64,000 nucleotides of DNA from Mytilus californianus (GCF_021869535.1 NW_026262593.1:61092318-61156317), one strand, 5' to 3'; positions 1 to 10,387 are shown, numbered from the stretch's first letter. Notes: generated from the letters alone by a model not told the origin. Program-made: numbers and translations.

Positions 1-769
1 AAAAGATCAACGTGCAAGACATTTTTAATTGTTCGCTCATCGTGAAATGGCAATTTTTTTTTCGCGTTCTTCCGTGCAGATACCACCCCCCCCCCTTTAC
101 TCCCCTCTTTAAACATAATTTTCATAATTACTCGGGGACAGGACAATTATTTTCGCGTTATTCTGCATGTATACTATGATTATAATCCTATAATATATAG
201 AGACTCTCTATATAATATAGCAGTGATCGCCAAGGAGAAGAAACTTGGAATTGATAGTTAATAGCAAATACACTTTATTTATATTATATGTATGTTCATA
301 GATACAGAAACGCGAAAATCATGGAATTTAACAGAGAGAAAAAAAGTAACGGACTTTGGAACAAAGGGAGAGGGCTTAAAATAATTGTCCTGTCTCCAAG
401 TGCCTATGACTCAGTTTGATACCTTTTCTGAAATTCTCCAGACAAAATCTTTTACAAAAATTCTTCCTACAACAGTTTACATACTTTCAACCAAGCTCTA
501 AATACCCGCGATTTCGCGGGTGTGTTCTAGTACAAATAAAACACAAAAAAGATAGACTGGTTGAGTTTTAATACCGGTATGTGTCCAAAATGGGTATGCA
601 CGATAATAAATTAAAAAGATCACAGAAAACACAAAACAATACTGGACAGTTTTACAGACTTCACCAACTCTGCCATGACAAAAAACCGACTTACAAAACA
701 AAGACAAACAACAGCTCATAGTGTTAATAACTCGACTTGGTACATGCACAAAATCAGTTTTTCATACAG
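1..769. other. AT-rich region without a recognised gene
   Basis: I see no supported gene here. The stretch holds a C-run near 86-98, short AT-rich microsatellite-like sequence near 180-215 and a few short chance open frames. It ends at a possible splice acceptor just before 770. Confidence 0.4.
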
Positions 770-924
770 ACAAACATTCCAATTTACCTAGACCGTATGT
801 TGTTAGCTTTAAAACGCACAATACAGAACAGTTCAGCTACCAATATGACGACCACTCAATTATTCAACGATATGATAAACCGCACTAATTTGGAAATTAT
901 GGCTTCTACAGGAAATGGACAAGG
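770..924 (+). CDS. candidate internal exon, unknown protein
   Basis: A possible coding exon of 155 bases. It is preceded by a pyrimidine-containing acceptor (tttttcatacag) and followed by a donor-like GTAAAT. One frame is open throughout. It encodes a polar, N-glycosylation-rich stretch of about 51 residues containing NIPIYLDRMLLALKR and later NRTNLEIM; NSS, NMT and NRT are possible glycosylation sites. I do not recognise the family, and no partner exon was found in the next 1.6 kb. It may belong to a gene that starts outside the window, or it may be chance. The case rests only on the open frame and the plausible splice borders. Confidence 0.3.
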
Positions 925-1149
925 GTAAATACGGAAGGTTGTTGCATATTGCCACTTAAGAAGAACAATCCTAAAATGTTGTTTTGAAGTCTCATCATAC
1001 AATATAATTTAATTTAATTCGATAAGACTTGTTTCAGTACTTAAATTTATCAAAACATTCTACATAATTAATGAGTATATCATGCCTGTACATGTATCAA
1101 GCCACTGAACAGGTTTGAACATCTTACCCAAACGCATTTCTTATAAAAA

Positions 1150-1535
1150 AGAAGAAGTGGTATGTTTGCCAATGAGACAACTCTCCACAAGAGACAAAAT
1201 GACACAGAAATGAACAGCTATAGGTCACCGTACGGCCTTCAACAATGAGCAAATCCCATACCGCATAGTCAGCTATAAAAAGCCCCGAAATCACAAATGT
1301 AATACAATTCAAACGAGAAAACTAACGGCCTTATTAATGTACAAAAAATGAACGAGAAACAAAGATGTAACACAGCAACAAACGACAACCACTGAATTAC
1401 AGGCTCCTGACTTGGGACAGGCACATATATACAGAATGTGGAGGAGTTAAACATGTTAGCGGGATCCCAACCATCCCCTTACCTGGGACAGTGGTGCAAC
1501 AGTACAACTAAGAACGAACTTTAACAAGAAGCTCT
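1150..1535 (+). repeat. mussel interspersed repeat, family M1
   Basis: This is a near-complete copy of a repeat seen about a dozen times in the window. It contains in order: a GTGGTATGTTTGCCAATGAG start, CTCTCCAC, AACAGCTATAGGTCACCGTA, CGGCCTTCAACAATGAGC, GAAAACTAACGGCC, a segment with TTACAGGCTCCTGACTTGGG, and GTTAGCGGGATCCCAACC. I know it as a very common mussel genomic repeat but cannot name its class. Open frames across it are spurious. Confidence 0.75.
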
Positions 1536-1672
1536 CAAGAGCCTGAATCGCTCACCTGTAAATTTTTGCTTAAATCTTTCATCAATGATTATTTTTGCTT
1601 TTTAATGAACAGTGATGTGTCCTTAAAAATGCCATTTAAAGCTTCTTTGTATCGGTCATATTTACTTCAAAA

Positions 1673-2345
1673 GCAAAACAAAAATGCATTTTACCCCTAT
1701 GTTTTATTTTAGCCATAGTGGTTAAACACAAACTTTATACTAGATACCCTGAAAATCATTCAGTCTAAGCTTGGGTGAAATTGATCTAGTAGTTATAAAG
1801 AAGAAGATTTTTGAAAGTAAGCAAACATGATGAACAAATTGTGTAAAATTTCTTTAAAGGGCAATAACTCCTTAAGGGGTCAATTGACAATTTTGGTCAT
1901 ATAAAACTAATTTGTAGACCTTACTTTGCTGAACATTTTTGCAGTTTACAGTTTATCTTTATCATTAATAATATGCAAGATAATAACCAAAAACTGCAAA
2001 ATTTCCTTAAAATTACCAATTTAGTGGCAGCAACCCAACAATCGGTTGTTAGATTCATCTGAAAATTTCATGGCTGATAGAACTTGACCTAACATAGATT
2101 TGCTTAAAATGCTTAAGTGTTTGAGATATAAACCAAAAATTGCATTTTACCCCCAATGTAGCCATAGCGCCCGTGTTTTTGACGAAACAGAAAATAAAAC
2201 ACAAACCTCTTCTAGATACCATTAGGATCATTCAGCTTAAGTTTGGTTGGAATTGGTTCAGTAGTTTCAGAGGAGAAGTGGTTTGAAATAGTTTACACCG
2301 GACGGACGACGACGGACGCAAAGTGATAGCTAAAAATCAGTTGAA
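1673..2345 (+). repeat. interspersed repeat with long internal direct repeats (R3)
   Basis: The 5' part (about 1680-1800: GCATTTTACCCC, then TAGATACC, ATCATTCAG, TTGG, AGTAGTT) recurs at about 2145-2270 with the same order of words. A ~120-bp module therefore flanks a middle segment (CTTAAAGGGCAATAACTCC, GTGGCAGCAACCC). The end is rich in GGACGGACGACGACGGACGC, a sequence I know from many mollusc repeats. Class unknown, probably non-autonomous. Confidence 0.55.
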
Positions 2346-2351
2346 AAAGGC

Positions 2352-2412
2352 AATTTTGTATGGAGAGTTGTCTCATTGGCACTCATACCACATCTGCTTA
2401 TATCTATTATCT
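2352..2412 (-). repeat. M1 terminal fragment
   Basis: The GGAGAGTTGTCTCATTGGCA word followed by CTCATACCACATC is the reverse complement of the M1 start. This inverted M1 end closes the composite repeat that begins near 1150. Confidence 0.6.
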
Positions 2413-2592
2413 CATCAGATGGATACAAATTGAATCCCAAACAGAATTTTTAGTAGTATTATTAACAAGTTCGAATCGTCTCCTACCGCTTTGAAGATAG
2501 CTTCTGTCTTTGTATTAGTAATTGTTTCTTCATCTTCGACCAAATGATACGTTATATTTATGTGGTATATTTTCATTAGTATCATATTACAG

Positions 2593-2858
2593 GAAAAACG
2601 CTTGCATAAATACGAGACTGTCACAATACCGACAGGAGCTACTCGATTCAAGATCCGAGGTTTAATGACCTTGAACCTAGTCTCAATCACACCACGTGTA
2701 TCTATGCAAAGTGATCAAACAAGACATTGGTATGCGTTACAATCTGCGATACAGACTTTTGTAATGGACCTCAGATTGATGGAGGATCAATACTACAGAT
2801 AAAAACATGGCTGAATGTGTTATGTGGTGTTGTAGTGATTTTCAAACAAATCTCGTAA
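2593..2858 (+). pseudogene. decayed last exon of a Ly6/LU-domain gene
   Basis: The segment follows a TTACAG acceptor and lines up codon by codon with the last exon of the Ly6-like gene at 10116-10387. Shared landmarks are IRDCHN, NHT-CIY, VCVTICDTDFCNGPQ (the C-x3-C-x4-CN end of an LU domain) and a hydrophobic C-terminal tail (WLNVLCGVVVIF) like a GPI-anchor signal. It enters in the same phase (two bases completing a codon) and has nearly the same length (266 versus 272 bases). Two in-frame stops break it: TAA at 2607-2609 and TGA at 2712-2714. No matching first LU exon is visible upstream. I read it as a tandem-duplicate relic of the neighbouring gene. Confidence 0.75.
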
Positions 2859-3177
2859 CGTTGTTTTTTCTTCTCAAATTAAATCTCAATGTTTTTTTAA
2901 ACGCAAATAACGCATTATTTTTGGTCAAGGCTAAAGATTTTTATGCATTGCTTTATCTACCTAATACCATTTACCTTTGAAAGATGTGTATAAGTCTGAA
3001 CTTGTAAGAAGACACCGTTAGTGAATCATCCTCTTAAATATAAAAATAAGTAAATTTGGGCTGTTTGTAAATTAGTCAAAATACATACACCAGACAACAA
3101 AGGGAAAGGCTGAGCAACACGAACCACTAATGGGTATCCCTTTTTCTTTCTGTGTTTTATTCTGGATTTTAATAGTA

Positions 3178-3192
3178 GTGTGTGTGTGTGTG
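3178..3192 (+). repeat. (GT)n microsatellite
   Basis: Short run of GT dinucleotides in otherwise unannotated sequence. Confidence 0.6.
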
Positions 3193-3284
3193 TTGGGATG
3201 GGGTTTTGATGTGTTTTGAGAAGAGTTTATCGTCTTCTTATTTCATTCAGAAAACGACACAGATTATGTTACATAAAAATAACA

Positions 3285-3415
3285 TGTGGTAGGATTCCCA
3301 ATGAGATAACTCTTATCCCGAGACCAGATGATGTACAATGTTAGAGACTATAATACTCACCGTACGGCCTTGAACAATGAACCAATCCCATACCGCATAG
3401 CAAGGTTTAAAATAG
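3285..3415 (+). repeat. M1 repeat, 5' fragment
   Basis: Diverged M1 start (GGTAGGATTCCCAATGAGAT), then CACCGTACGGCCTTGAACAA and CCCATACCGCATAG. It stops where other copies continue into the GAAAACTAACGG part. Confidence 0.65.
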
Positions 3416-3639
3416 ACTTTTTTATGTGCATAAAGTGCTTGCTTTTCATGTAAAACTGGGGAGATAGACAGATCTTTTAGAAGTTTTATGTTAAACTTTG
3501 GCAATTAATCACAATTAATGAAAGTATAGTAACTGTTGTATATATTTATTTTTTCCTGATGATATTGAACAAGTTTTTAGAATTGTTCGTAATTGATCAA
3601 CCGATTCCTCGTGTAAAATAGAAGTCTGGATTGGGGTCC

Positions 3640-3895
3640 TTCATTTCTTTACTCTCTAACTTTTTATTCTCTTGTCCGCATATTTTAGCACCCCATTATT
3701 CTCCATTATTTATTTATTTGCCTTAGCCGCCCTATTTTCTATATTTTTTAGTCCTTTATTCTGCTTTTTTTGCAATTTGTTTATTCTTGAAACCCACCCA
3801 GACCCATTTAAATAGTATTTGATGACATGATTATTTTTAATAACAAATAAAATAATATAATAACAAAGAGTGAGAAATAAGACAGTTGCGGATTC
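3640..3895 (-). repeat. AGAATA-rich mussel repeat, inverted
   Basis: In reverse complement this reads as a purine-rich string of AGAATAGAGAATAATGG-type words, with AGGTGCTAAAATA-like and AATGAAGGACCC words near the end. The same words occur in the same order at 13726-13905 and less completely near 6950-7010, 12900-13085, 37960-38060 and 62220-62385. Class unknown. Confidence 0.5.
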
Positions 3896-3984
3896 AGACA
3901 AGTAGAGAGAGTACTCAATATTTTATTTGAAAAAGATTTTTTCTTTGCGAAAAGTTGTCAAAAAATGATCGCTTCTTTACAATA

Positions 3985-4130
3985 ACGGACACTGTTAGAC
4001 TGAGCAACACTAACACAAACACCTGAGTGCTCCGGAATGTTAAGCAGATTCTGCTCAACACGTGGCGCCCGTCGTTATGCTCATATATGTACAAAACATG
4101 TGATAAGTGAAATTCGGTAAGTCACATTCG
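3985..4130 (-). repeat. M2 repeat fragment, inverted
   Basis: It carries GACTGAGCAACACTAACACA, GCTCCGGAATGTTAAGCAGA and CACGTGGCGCCCGTCGTTAT. These are the reverse complement of the middle of the long M2 copy at 44440-44935. Confidence 0.6.
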
Positions 4131-4744
4131 AGGAAAAGAAGACCGGAATTAGTATTTTAAAAAGTAAAACCTGAGATTTTATAATGATAACAGGATCAAA
4201 TTTATTCTATTTAAAGATAACAAAGAAGATTGTGTACGGAAACTGACAAAATTTCAAAACCAGAAATTACTACTTTGAGTCATAAACTAAGATGTGTTTC
4301 ACGATTTTCCGGAAACAGGAAAAATTATCAAATATAGTTCAATTTAGATTTTTGTCAATAATTTCATATATATCGTGGAACAATACTTTTTGATATATTT
4401 TTAGTCAAAAGCTATCCATTTAAAAAGTGGAAAAAGGAATAATTTTTATATATATAATAAATGGAGAAATTGTACATGCGATACGGACAATACCCCGTCT
4501 TGCATCTAACGATATAAAGGGACATAACTCTCAAGACAGTAAAAATAACGATAAAAATGACGCAACAAAATTAGAACTTGATCTGTTTTTTTGGTAACAA
4601 GCATTGTGTATAAGTTTCATAACAGTTGGTTGAGACAAACTTAAGTTAGAGAACGACGCTAATTTTGGACGTACAAATGAACGAACGTACGAACTAACAT
4701 GAGTAACAACTAATGCCATCTTCCCACTGCGGCGGGGCCATCAA

Positions 4745-5045
4745 TATTAGAAGATGTAGTATAATTGTCAATGAGACAACTCTCCACCAGAGACAAAATG
4801 ACATAGAAGTTTACAACTATATGTCACCGTACGGCCTTCAGCATTGAGAAAAACTCATAAAGCATAGTTAGCTACAAACAAAATGTATAAAAAGCTTCGA
4901 ATTGACAAATGTAAAACAATTCGAACGAGAAAACTAACGGCTAGATTAATATATATACAAAACACTGAACAAACAAACGACAACAACTGAATTACATGCT
5001 CCTGACTTGGGAAAGGCACATACATAATATGAATGTGATGATTAA
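4745..5045 (+). repeat. M1 repeat
   Basis: Contains the M1 words CAATGAGACAACTCTCCACC, TATGTCACCGTACGGCCTTC, GAAAACTAACGGCTAG and CATGCTCCTGACTTGGGAAA in canonical order. The copy ends shortly before the first TTAA MITE. Confidence 0.75.
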
Positions 5046-5071
5046 GTCAACACCTCTGTTACAAACACTAT

Positions 5072-5353
5072 TTAAGGTGGTACCCAACACCTTGACTAAT
5101 ATTAATTTGGCTCGTTTAATTTTCCTAAAATTTTGACAAAATGTTTACTTTGACCCATTGACAAAAATATAAAAATTTCAAATAATTTGAACCAACCACT
5201 TTATCAGAAAAATTTCACTGGTTATATAGCAGTTTGACAAACACTAATTTTGATCATTGAGAAGCTTAATATTTCCTTAACAATACAACGTGATTAAAAC
5301 GTTTAGTTGATTTTTACAGAGTTATCTCCCTGTAGTGTTAGGTACCACCTTAA
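5072..5353. mobile_element. TTAA-flanked MITE, copy 1
   Basis: The element starts AAGGTGGTACCCAACAC and ends GTGTTAGGTACCACCTT. These are inverted repeats of about 17 bp with one mismatch, bounded by TTAA on both sides. A second copy of about the same length lies 1.1 kb downstream in the same orientation. There is no coding capacity. TTAA targets are typical of piggyBac and Kolobok DNA transposons, so it is probably a non-autonomous derivative of one of them; which one cannot be told from this sequence. Confidence 0.8.
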
Positions 5354-5385
5354 AAGCTTAGCTTTAACTTGGATTTCGTATAGAC

Positions 5386-5440
5386 CGCGACAACTTTATT
5401 GAAGACGACGTCATTTGTTTGCTTGCTTGACATGACCCTG
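5386..5440 (+). repeat. short repeat, also at 7246-7300
   Basis: TATTGAAGACGACGTCATTT followed by GTTTGCTTGCTTGACATGAC. A near copy lies at about 7246-7300. Too short to classify. Confidence 0.45.
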
Positions 5441-5468
5441 TTTGTTTTTTTTTTCTTCTATTTTTCGG

Positions 5469-5731
5469 AGGGGCCTCGTTGGCCAAGTGGTCTAAGTAGT
5501 TCTACTACTGTAATTACTAGCCAGTCAACACTGCGATTGTGAGTTCGAACCCCGCCTGCGGGTGCACTCGAATCCAATCTTAATTGACTAGGATTGTCAG
5601 TTTTCCTATCGAAGGTCGGTGGTTTTCCCCGGGCACTCCGGCTTCCTCAACAAATAAAATCTGGCGGCCAAGAAATAGCCCAAATGTGACGCTTAAACGT
5701 GGCGTTAAAACACCAACAATCAATCAATCAA
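5469..5731 (+). mobile_element. tRNA-derived SINE (V-SINE-like) with 12-bp TSDs
   Basis: The head looks like a tRNA gene. GTTGGCCAAGTGG serves as the A box of a pol III promoter and GTGAGTTCGAACCCC as the B box. A non-tRNA body follows (GGTTTTCCCCGGGCACTCC, TGGCGGCCAAGAAATAGCCC) and a tail ACACCAACAATCAATCAATC. The near-identical 12-mers TCTATTTTTCGG (5457-5468) and TCTATTTCTCGG (5732-5743) flank it and mark the target-site duplication. The layout fits the molluscan V-SINE type (RUDI-like, from memory). The tail resembles the 3' ends of the LINE and of the ~420-bp retroposon in this window. It is not a functional tRNA gene. Confidence 0.85.
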
Positions 5732-5759
5732 TCTATTTCTCGGTCCCATTTAAAGTTTA

Positions 5760-6145
5760 TATCTGCGTTATTAGCAAACTTATTACAGAAACAAATTTCG
5801 TAACAAATAAGGTCTTTTAAAAGCATTCGATAGAATGTCGTTCATATTTTTTTAATTGTGAGAGAGCTGTATACTGTTAGTTTTTATTATTACATTTGTT
5901 TTACTTCTTTAAATTTAAGGTTAGGTTTTTTAACATCCACTTCATGTGAACATTGTCTAATTGGAAATTATACCACATCTTCTTTTTATATTTAAACTGT
6001 GATATTATTGATTTTAAATGGCCTTTGAAATTTCATAACTTTTCAATGCGTCTCTTGATAGTAATTGGTGTAAAAATAACATTAAAAATGAAAAAAAAAT
6101 ATCAAGGAGAAAACAAACATTACAATTAAAACCGTCTTAATAGTC
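5760..6145. other. intergenic, nothing recognised
   Basis: AT-rich sequence between the SINE and the second MITE; no gene or clear repeat seen. Confidence 0.35.
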
Positions 6146-6427
6146 TTAAGGTGGTACCCAACACCTTGACTAAAATTAATTTGGCTCGTTTAATTTTCAT
6201 AAAATTTTGACATAATGTTTACTTTGACCCTTTGACAAAAATATAAAAATTTCAAAGAATTTGAACCAACCACTTTATCAGAAAAATTTCGTTGGTTATA
6301 TAGCAGTTTGACAAACACTAATTTTGATCATTGAGAAGCGTAATATTTCCTTAGCAATACAACGTAATTAAAACGTTTAGCTGATTTTTACAGAGTTATC
6401 TCCCTGTAGTGTTAGGTACCACTTTAA
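6146..6427. mobile_element. TTAA-flanked MITE, copy 2
   Basis: Very similar to copy 1 along its whole length (for example CCTTGACTAA, GACCCTTTGACAAAAATATA, CAGAGTTATCTCCCTGTAGT). It ends with a slightly decayed inverted repeat (GGTACCACTTTAA). TTAA is present at both ends. Confidence 0.8.
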
Positions 6428-8256
6428 AGCGTACATATTTGGGGAAGTTAAAGATAATGTATAATGCACCGATAATTTTATTTACATGTGCATGCATATC
6501 AATAGATAAAATGTACATGTACTGCTATGTACTTCAAATCACAAGTTTGTCAAAATGTCTTATAAAGAATGAGCATACAAGGGAAGAGACACATTTATCT
6601 TATAAAACTTTTATTAAAATATTTAACCACTCGAAAATTCAATATATACATGTAATAAACTGACAAGTGAAATAAAAGGTAAACAGTCGATATCTTTATT
6701 CAAACAAGGATATCTCTGTGGTTTATTATTGTTTAAATCGATCATCCATTCCTTAATCTAGAAGGAAGGAAAACAATGGTGGTTTTTTGTCGGTTGTGGA
6801 TATTTTCTCTTATGTTTATAGGATTCGTTTACTATTCAGGTTTGTTTAACATATGCATGTACTATGTTCAGCTTTTTTAACAGAAAGTAACGATATTGTT
6901 TTTCTCGAGATAGTTACATTTTAGGTTCTCGACGTCTGGAATAATTTAAAGAATAGAGAAAAATGGTATAACAAAATTAAGAATAGAGAAATGAAGTACC
7001 CCCCCCCTTGTTTTCAGACCCTCATGTGTTAAATGATGTTTCTTGTCTTTGGTTGACTAATTTTTAGCCGGATGTTGATGATTAACGTGGTCTGTTTTAC
7101 TGTCCAGTTTTTTTTCTCTGTTATTCCTCTTTATATATATTACCAAAACATTTGTTCATAAATAAGTGAGACCAAGTATCTAAGAGCGATGATCATAATG
7201 ATCAGCCCACTAATGTATAGCCTAGCTAGATATTATACTATAATTCATGTCTATTGAAGACGACATCATTTGTTTGTTTGTTTAACATGACCCTATTCTT
7301 CCGCTGAACGAGTGTGTGTGAGTGTGTGTATTCCTTTTATAGAGGTTGGTATTTGTTCTGTATTTTGTGTTGAGGACCTCTGAGGAAGGGACCAAATTTT
7401 AAGTATATATCGGTTTGTGGTTATAAATTGTAGTTTTTATCATTTTTAGACAAACAAAACAAAAGTATCAAACTTGATACAATTTTGGATCGTCCCAATA
7501 TTTAGTACATTTAGCACAGTCTGATTGCCAATCATACCACATCTACTTATCTTTATATTTAAAGTTTAGTAAGCATACTCTCCTTATCTTTATATATACA
7601 TATTTATTTTTATAATGTTGTCAGAAACTCGATTGAGTACTGGGAGTTTGAGTTACGATTACGGACTTTTATTATTTAACCTTGGGCTGAAACATATTTA
7701 GGTTACTTGGTCCTTCTTTTTTTTTAACTTTATCTCCTGAGTGGAAATGATAACCTTTTTTGCTACAATTCCTCCTCATTGAAGTAAAAATGTGTCCTTT
7801 TCTACAACTCTACCAAATTATTTATAATTTTCCAGTAAAATCTGTTGATTCTAAATACCTACCAAAGAAGAATAACCCTTATAAAATTGGTTGACATGTT
7901 TGTGTTACGAAATGCTAGAAAAGAAAGAACAGTCAGTCAATTGGCTTTTGTAAATACATAACAAGCAAACAGTGGATTAAGTATGTTCATATTTATGCAA
8001 AACTCCCGTAAAAAAAGACAAAAGAAATATCTGTTCCGAGTTTATTTGAAATAATTTCGAGAAAGAAAAACAAAAAGTAAAGATTACACAAGTAAAATCA
8101 ATCAATCAATCCATAAACGAAATACAATTTAAAAAAAAAAAAAAAACAATCATTCCAAACTGCCCCCAATAAAAAGCCCCCTCCCCCAGTTACATCAACG
8201 ATTATTTTTAGTCTTTTAAGAAGATTGAACCGTCTTAATAAATATTCGTGCAGTAA
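6428..8256. other. upstream region of the Ly6-like gene
   Basis: No exon is supported. The stretch holds an AGAATA-family fragment near 6950-7010 next to a C-run, a partner of the short repeat at 5386 (7246-7300), GT-rich sequence near 7305-7335 and an A-run at about 8130-8147. The promoter of the gene at 8257 must lie here, but I see no TATA box that I would defend. Confidence 0.35.
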
Positions 8257-10387
8257 ATGAAAACCAAGCTCACGATACTTGCATTTGGTGAGTTGAAAAC
8301 AATTATTTACTAATGTAAAAAGAAATAAAACGTATATGATACATTAATTTATATTTTGAATCATACTAATCTATTTTAGATACATTATGGTGCTACCAAT
8401 GTGGTGATAGTTCTGCCACTGGTTCCTGTATAACAGACACAGCTGCCATGGAAGCAGAGTACATCGAGTTCAATACTACAAACTCAACGAAATCAGTTCC
8501 GAACATATCTGATGGCACAAAGACGAAAAAGTACCAATATCTAAAGAATTGCCAGAAATCAGAATATGATAGGTGTGTCATTGAGAGAATAGAAGAACAA
8601 GGTAGTGTGTGTACTATGATAGGTGTGTCATTGAGAGAATAGAAGAACAAGGTAGTGTATTTACTATGATAGGTGTGTCATTAAGAGGATAGAAGAACAA
8701 GGTAGTGTATTTACTATGATAGGTGTGTCATTGGGAGGATAGAAGAACAAGGTAGTGTATTTACTATGATAGGTGTGTCATTGAGAGGATAGAAGAACAA
8801 GGTAGTGTGTTTACTATGGTAGGTGTGTCATTGAGAGGATAGAAGAACAAGGTAGTGTATTTACTATGATAGGTGTGTCATTGAGAGGATAGAAGAACAA
8901 GGTAGTGTATTTACTATGATAGGTGTGTCATTAAGAGGATAGAAGAACAAGGTAAAGTATTTACTATGATAGGTGTGTCATTGAGAGGATAGAAGAACAA
9001 GGTAGTGTGTTTACTATGATAGGTGTGTCATTGGGAGGATAGAAGAACAAGGTAGTGTATTTACTATGATAGGTGTGTCATTGAGAGGATAGAAGAACAA
9101 GGTAGTGTGTTTACTATGGTAGGTGTGTCATTGAGAGGATAGAAGAACAAGGTAGTGTATTTACTATGATAGGTGTGTCATTGAGAGGATAGAAGAACAA
9201 GGTAGTGTATTTACTATGATAGGTGTGTCATTGAGAGAACAGAAGAACAAGGTAGTGTATTTACTTAGTTCATATTCAACAAGAGATTGGTTAAAAAAAG
9301 TACAAAAAGGAAAATTCGATAGTATACTATGTAATTTTTAAGGCATTGCAACGGTTAACACACCAATCAAAAGTTTACTAAGTCTTTTTTTTACATTGAT
9401 GCACATATAAGCATATTAGAAATTTTTGTGGCATTTTCTCAGCAACTACAATGCAAATTTTCTTGAGTTTCATAGTGCCAAGGTTACCCGTGTGCTCATG
9501 TTCTTTCTGTTGTCTCCTTCCATATTGATTGTCATTAATCTAAACAAGGGTTTAGATAAGTGGCCGGTAAGTCTCAATTTATCTTATTTTATGGAATTGT
9601 TTTCTCGGTTATATATTAATTATTTTTTTGTAAGCTGGTAGTAAAAGTACAATGATTCAAAAGTACAATATTTTCATTGTGGAATTGCTACAAACATATT
9701 TATTATATTGTTCGTGTATTGCAATGTATATGCTCAATAATAAAAAAAAAATAATAAGGTAATAATGGTATAATTGAAAATGAGTCAAATCTCCACCAGA
9801 GACCAAATGCTGTAGTAATTAGCAACTATAGGTCACCCTGCGACCTTCAACGACCAAGCTATGTCAGATTGTGATATTAATTAATCTGTATGTTATGCTC
9901 AATACAAAAATAAGACGATGTGATATAATTGACAATAATACAACTCTCCACCAGAGACCCTTTAACACCAAATCTAGATTGTGATATTGATAAATATAAG
10001 AAATTTTGTTTGTCAGCAACTGCAAATGAGAGCTTCTTGAGTATTGGTACTATAAATGTCCTATTTTAATCGTAATCTGTAGTCTGCTTCCACATTGATT
10101 ACCTTCTAATTTCAGGAAAACTCCATGCATATATTCGGGATTGTCACAACAGTGCTAACAACTATTCATTTTATGACCCGAAGTTTTTAGATTTAGACCC
10201 TGCACGTAACCACACATCGTGTATCTACGACGCCTTTTCAAAGAGAGTAGCTTGTGTCACTGTGTGTGAAACAGATTTTTGTAATGGACCTCAGATAGCC
10301 GGTGGAAATAGCTGTCGTGCTCAAACATTAATTGTTTTGTTTTATTTTGTTCTAGTAACTTTTAAGTATTTGTTTAGTCTATATTGA
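8257..10387 (+). CDS. Ly6/uPAR (LU) domain protein, three exons
   Basis: The predicted product is a small three-finger LU-domain protein tethered to the outer cell surface. The exons are 8257-8287, 8380-8601 and 10116-10387. All borders are GT-AG and both introns are in phase 1; the join gives 174 residues. Exon 1 gives MKTKLTILAF. Exon 2 starts with LWCYQC, the usual N-terminal C-x2-C. Exon 3 ends the domain with SCIY, VACVTVCETDFCNGPQ (terminal Cys-Asn). The joined domain has ten cysteines. A hydrophobic tail (TLIVLFYFVLVTF) then follows a small-residue stretch, as in a GPI-anchor signal. The start is the only ATG before the donor, with TAA just upstream. The signal peptide would be unusually short, so exon 1 is the least certain part. 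Ligand and role are unknown. A dead sister exon lies at 2593. Confidence 0.75.
8566..9265 (+). repeat. 50-bp minisatellite, 14 units, starting inside exon 2
   Basis: Fourteen units of 50 bp (700 bp) run from the last codons of exon 2 into the intron. Each unit carries AGGTGTGTCATTGAGAG, then AAGAACAAGGTAGTGTATTT. The first unit is coding up to 8601 (encoding RCVIERIEEQ) and supplies the splice donor CAAG/GTAGTG. The other 13 repeat that exon end and donor, one of them as GTAAAG (8952). Units differ from each other by only a few substitutions, so the array is young or homogenised. Confidence 0.95.
9430..9540 (+). repeat. partial duplicate of the end of intron 2
   Basis: The segment with CAGCAACTACAATGCAAATT, TTCTTGAG, TGTCTCCTTCCATATTGATT resembles 10010-10110, just before the true acceptor of exon 3. 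Here the acceptor AG is lost (ATCTAAACAAGG). A short chance frame crosses it. I read it as an old intronic duplication. Confidence 0.5.
9750..9962 (+). repeat. two M1 fragments in intron 2
   Basis: Diverged M1 starts at about 9755-9862 (CTCCACCAGAGACCAAATGC, CAACTATAGGTCACC) and 9910-9962 (AACTCTCCACCAGAGACC). Confidence 0.6.

Noticed and set aside
5475..5552. A functional tRNA gene
   Set aside because: The A and B boxes are present, but the cloverleaf is not credible. The sequence continues into a SINE body and AATC tail with flanking TSDs.
8566..9265. CRISPR-like array of regular 50-bp units
   Set aside because: The units are contiguous without unique spacers, begin inside a coding exon and lie in a eukaryotic intron; this is a minisatellite.
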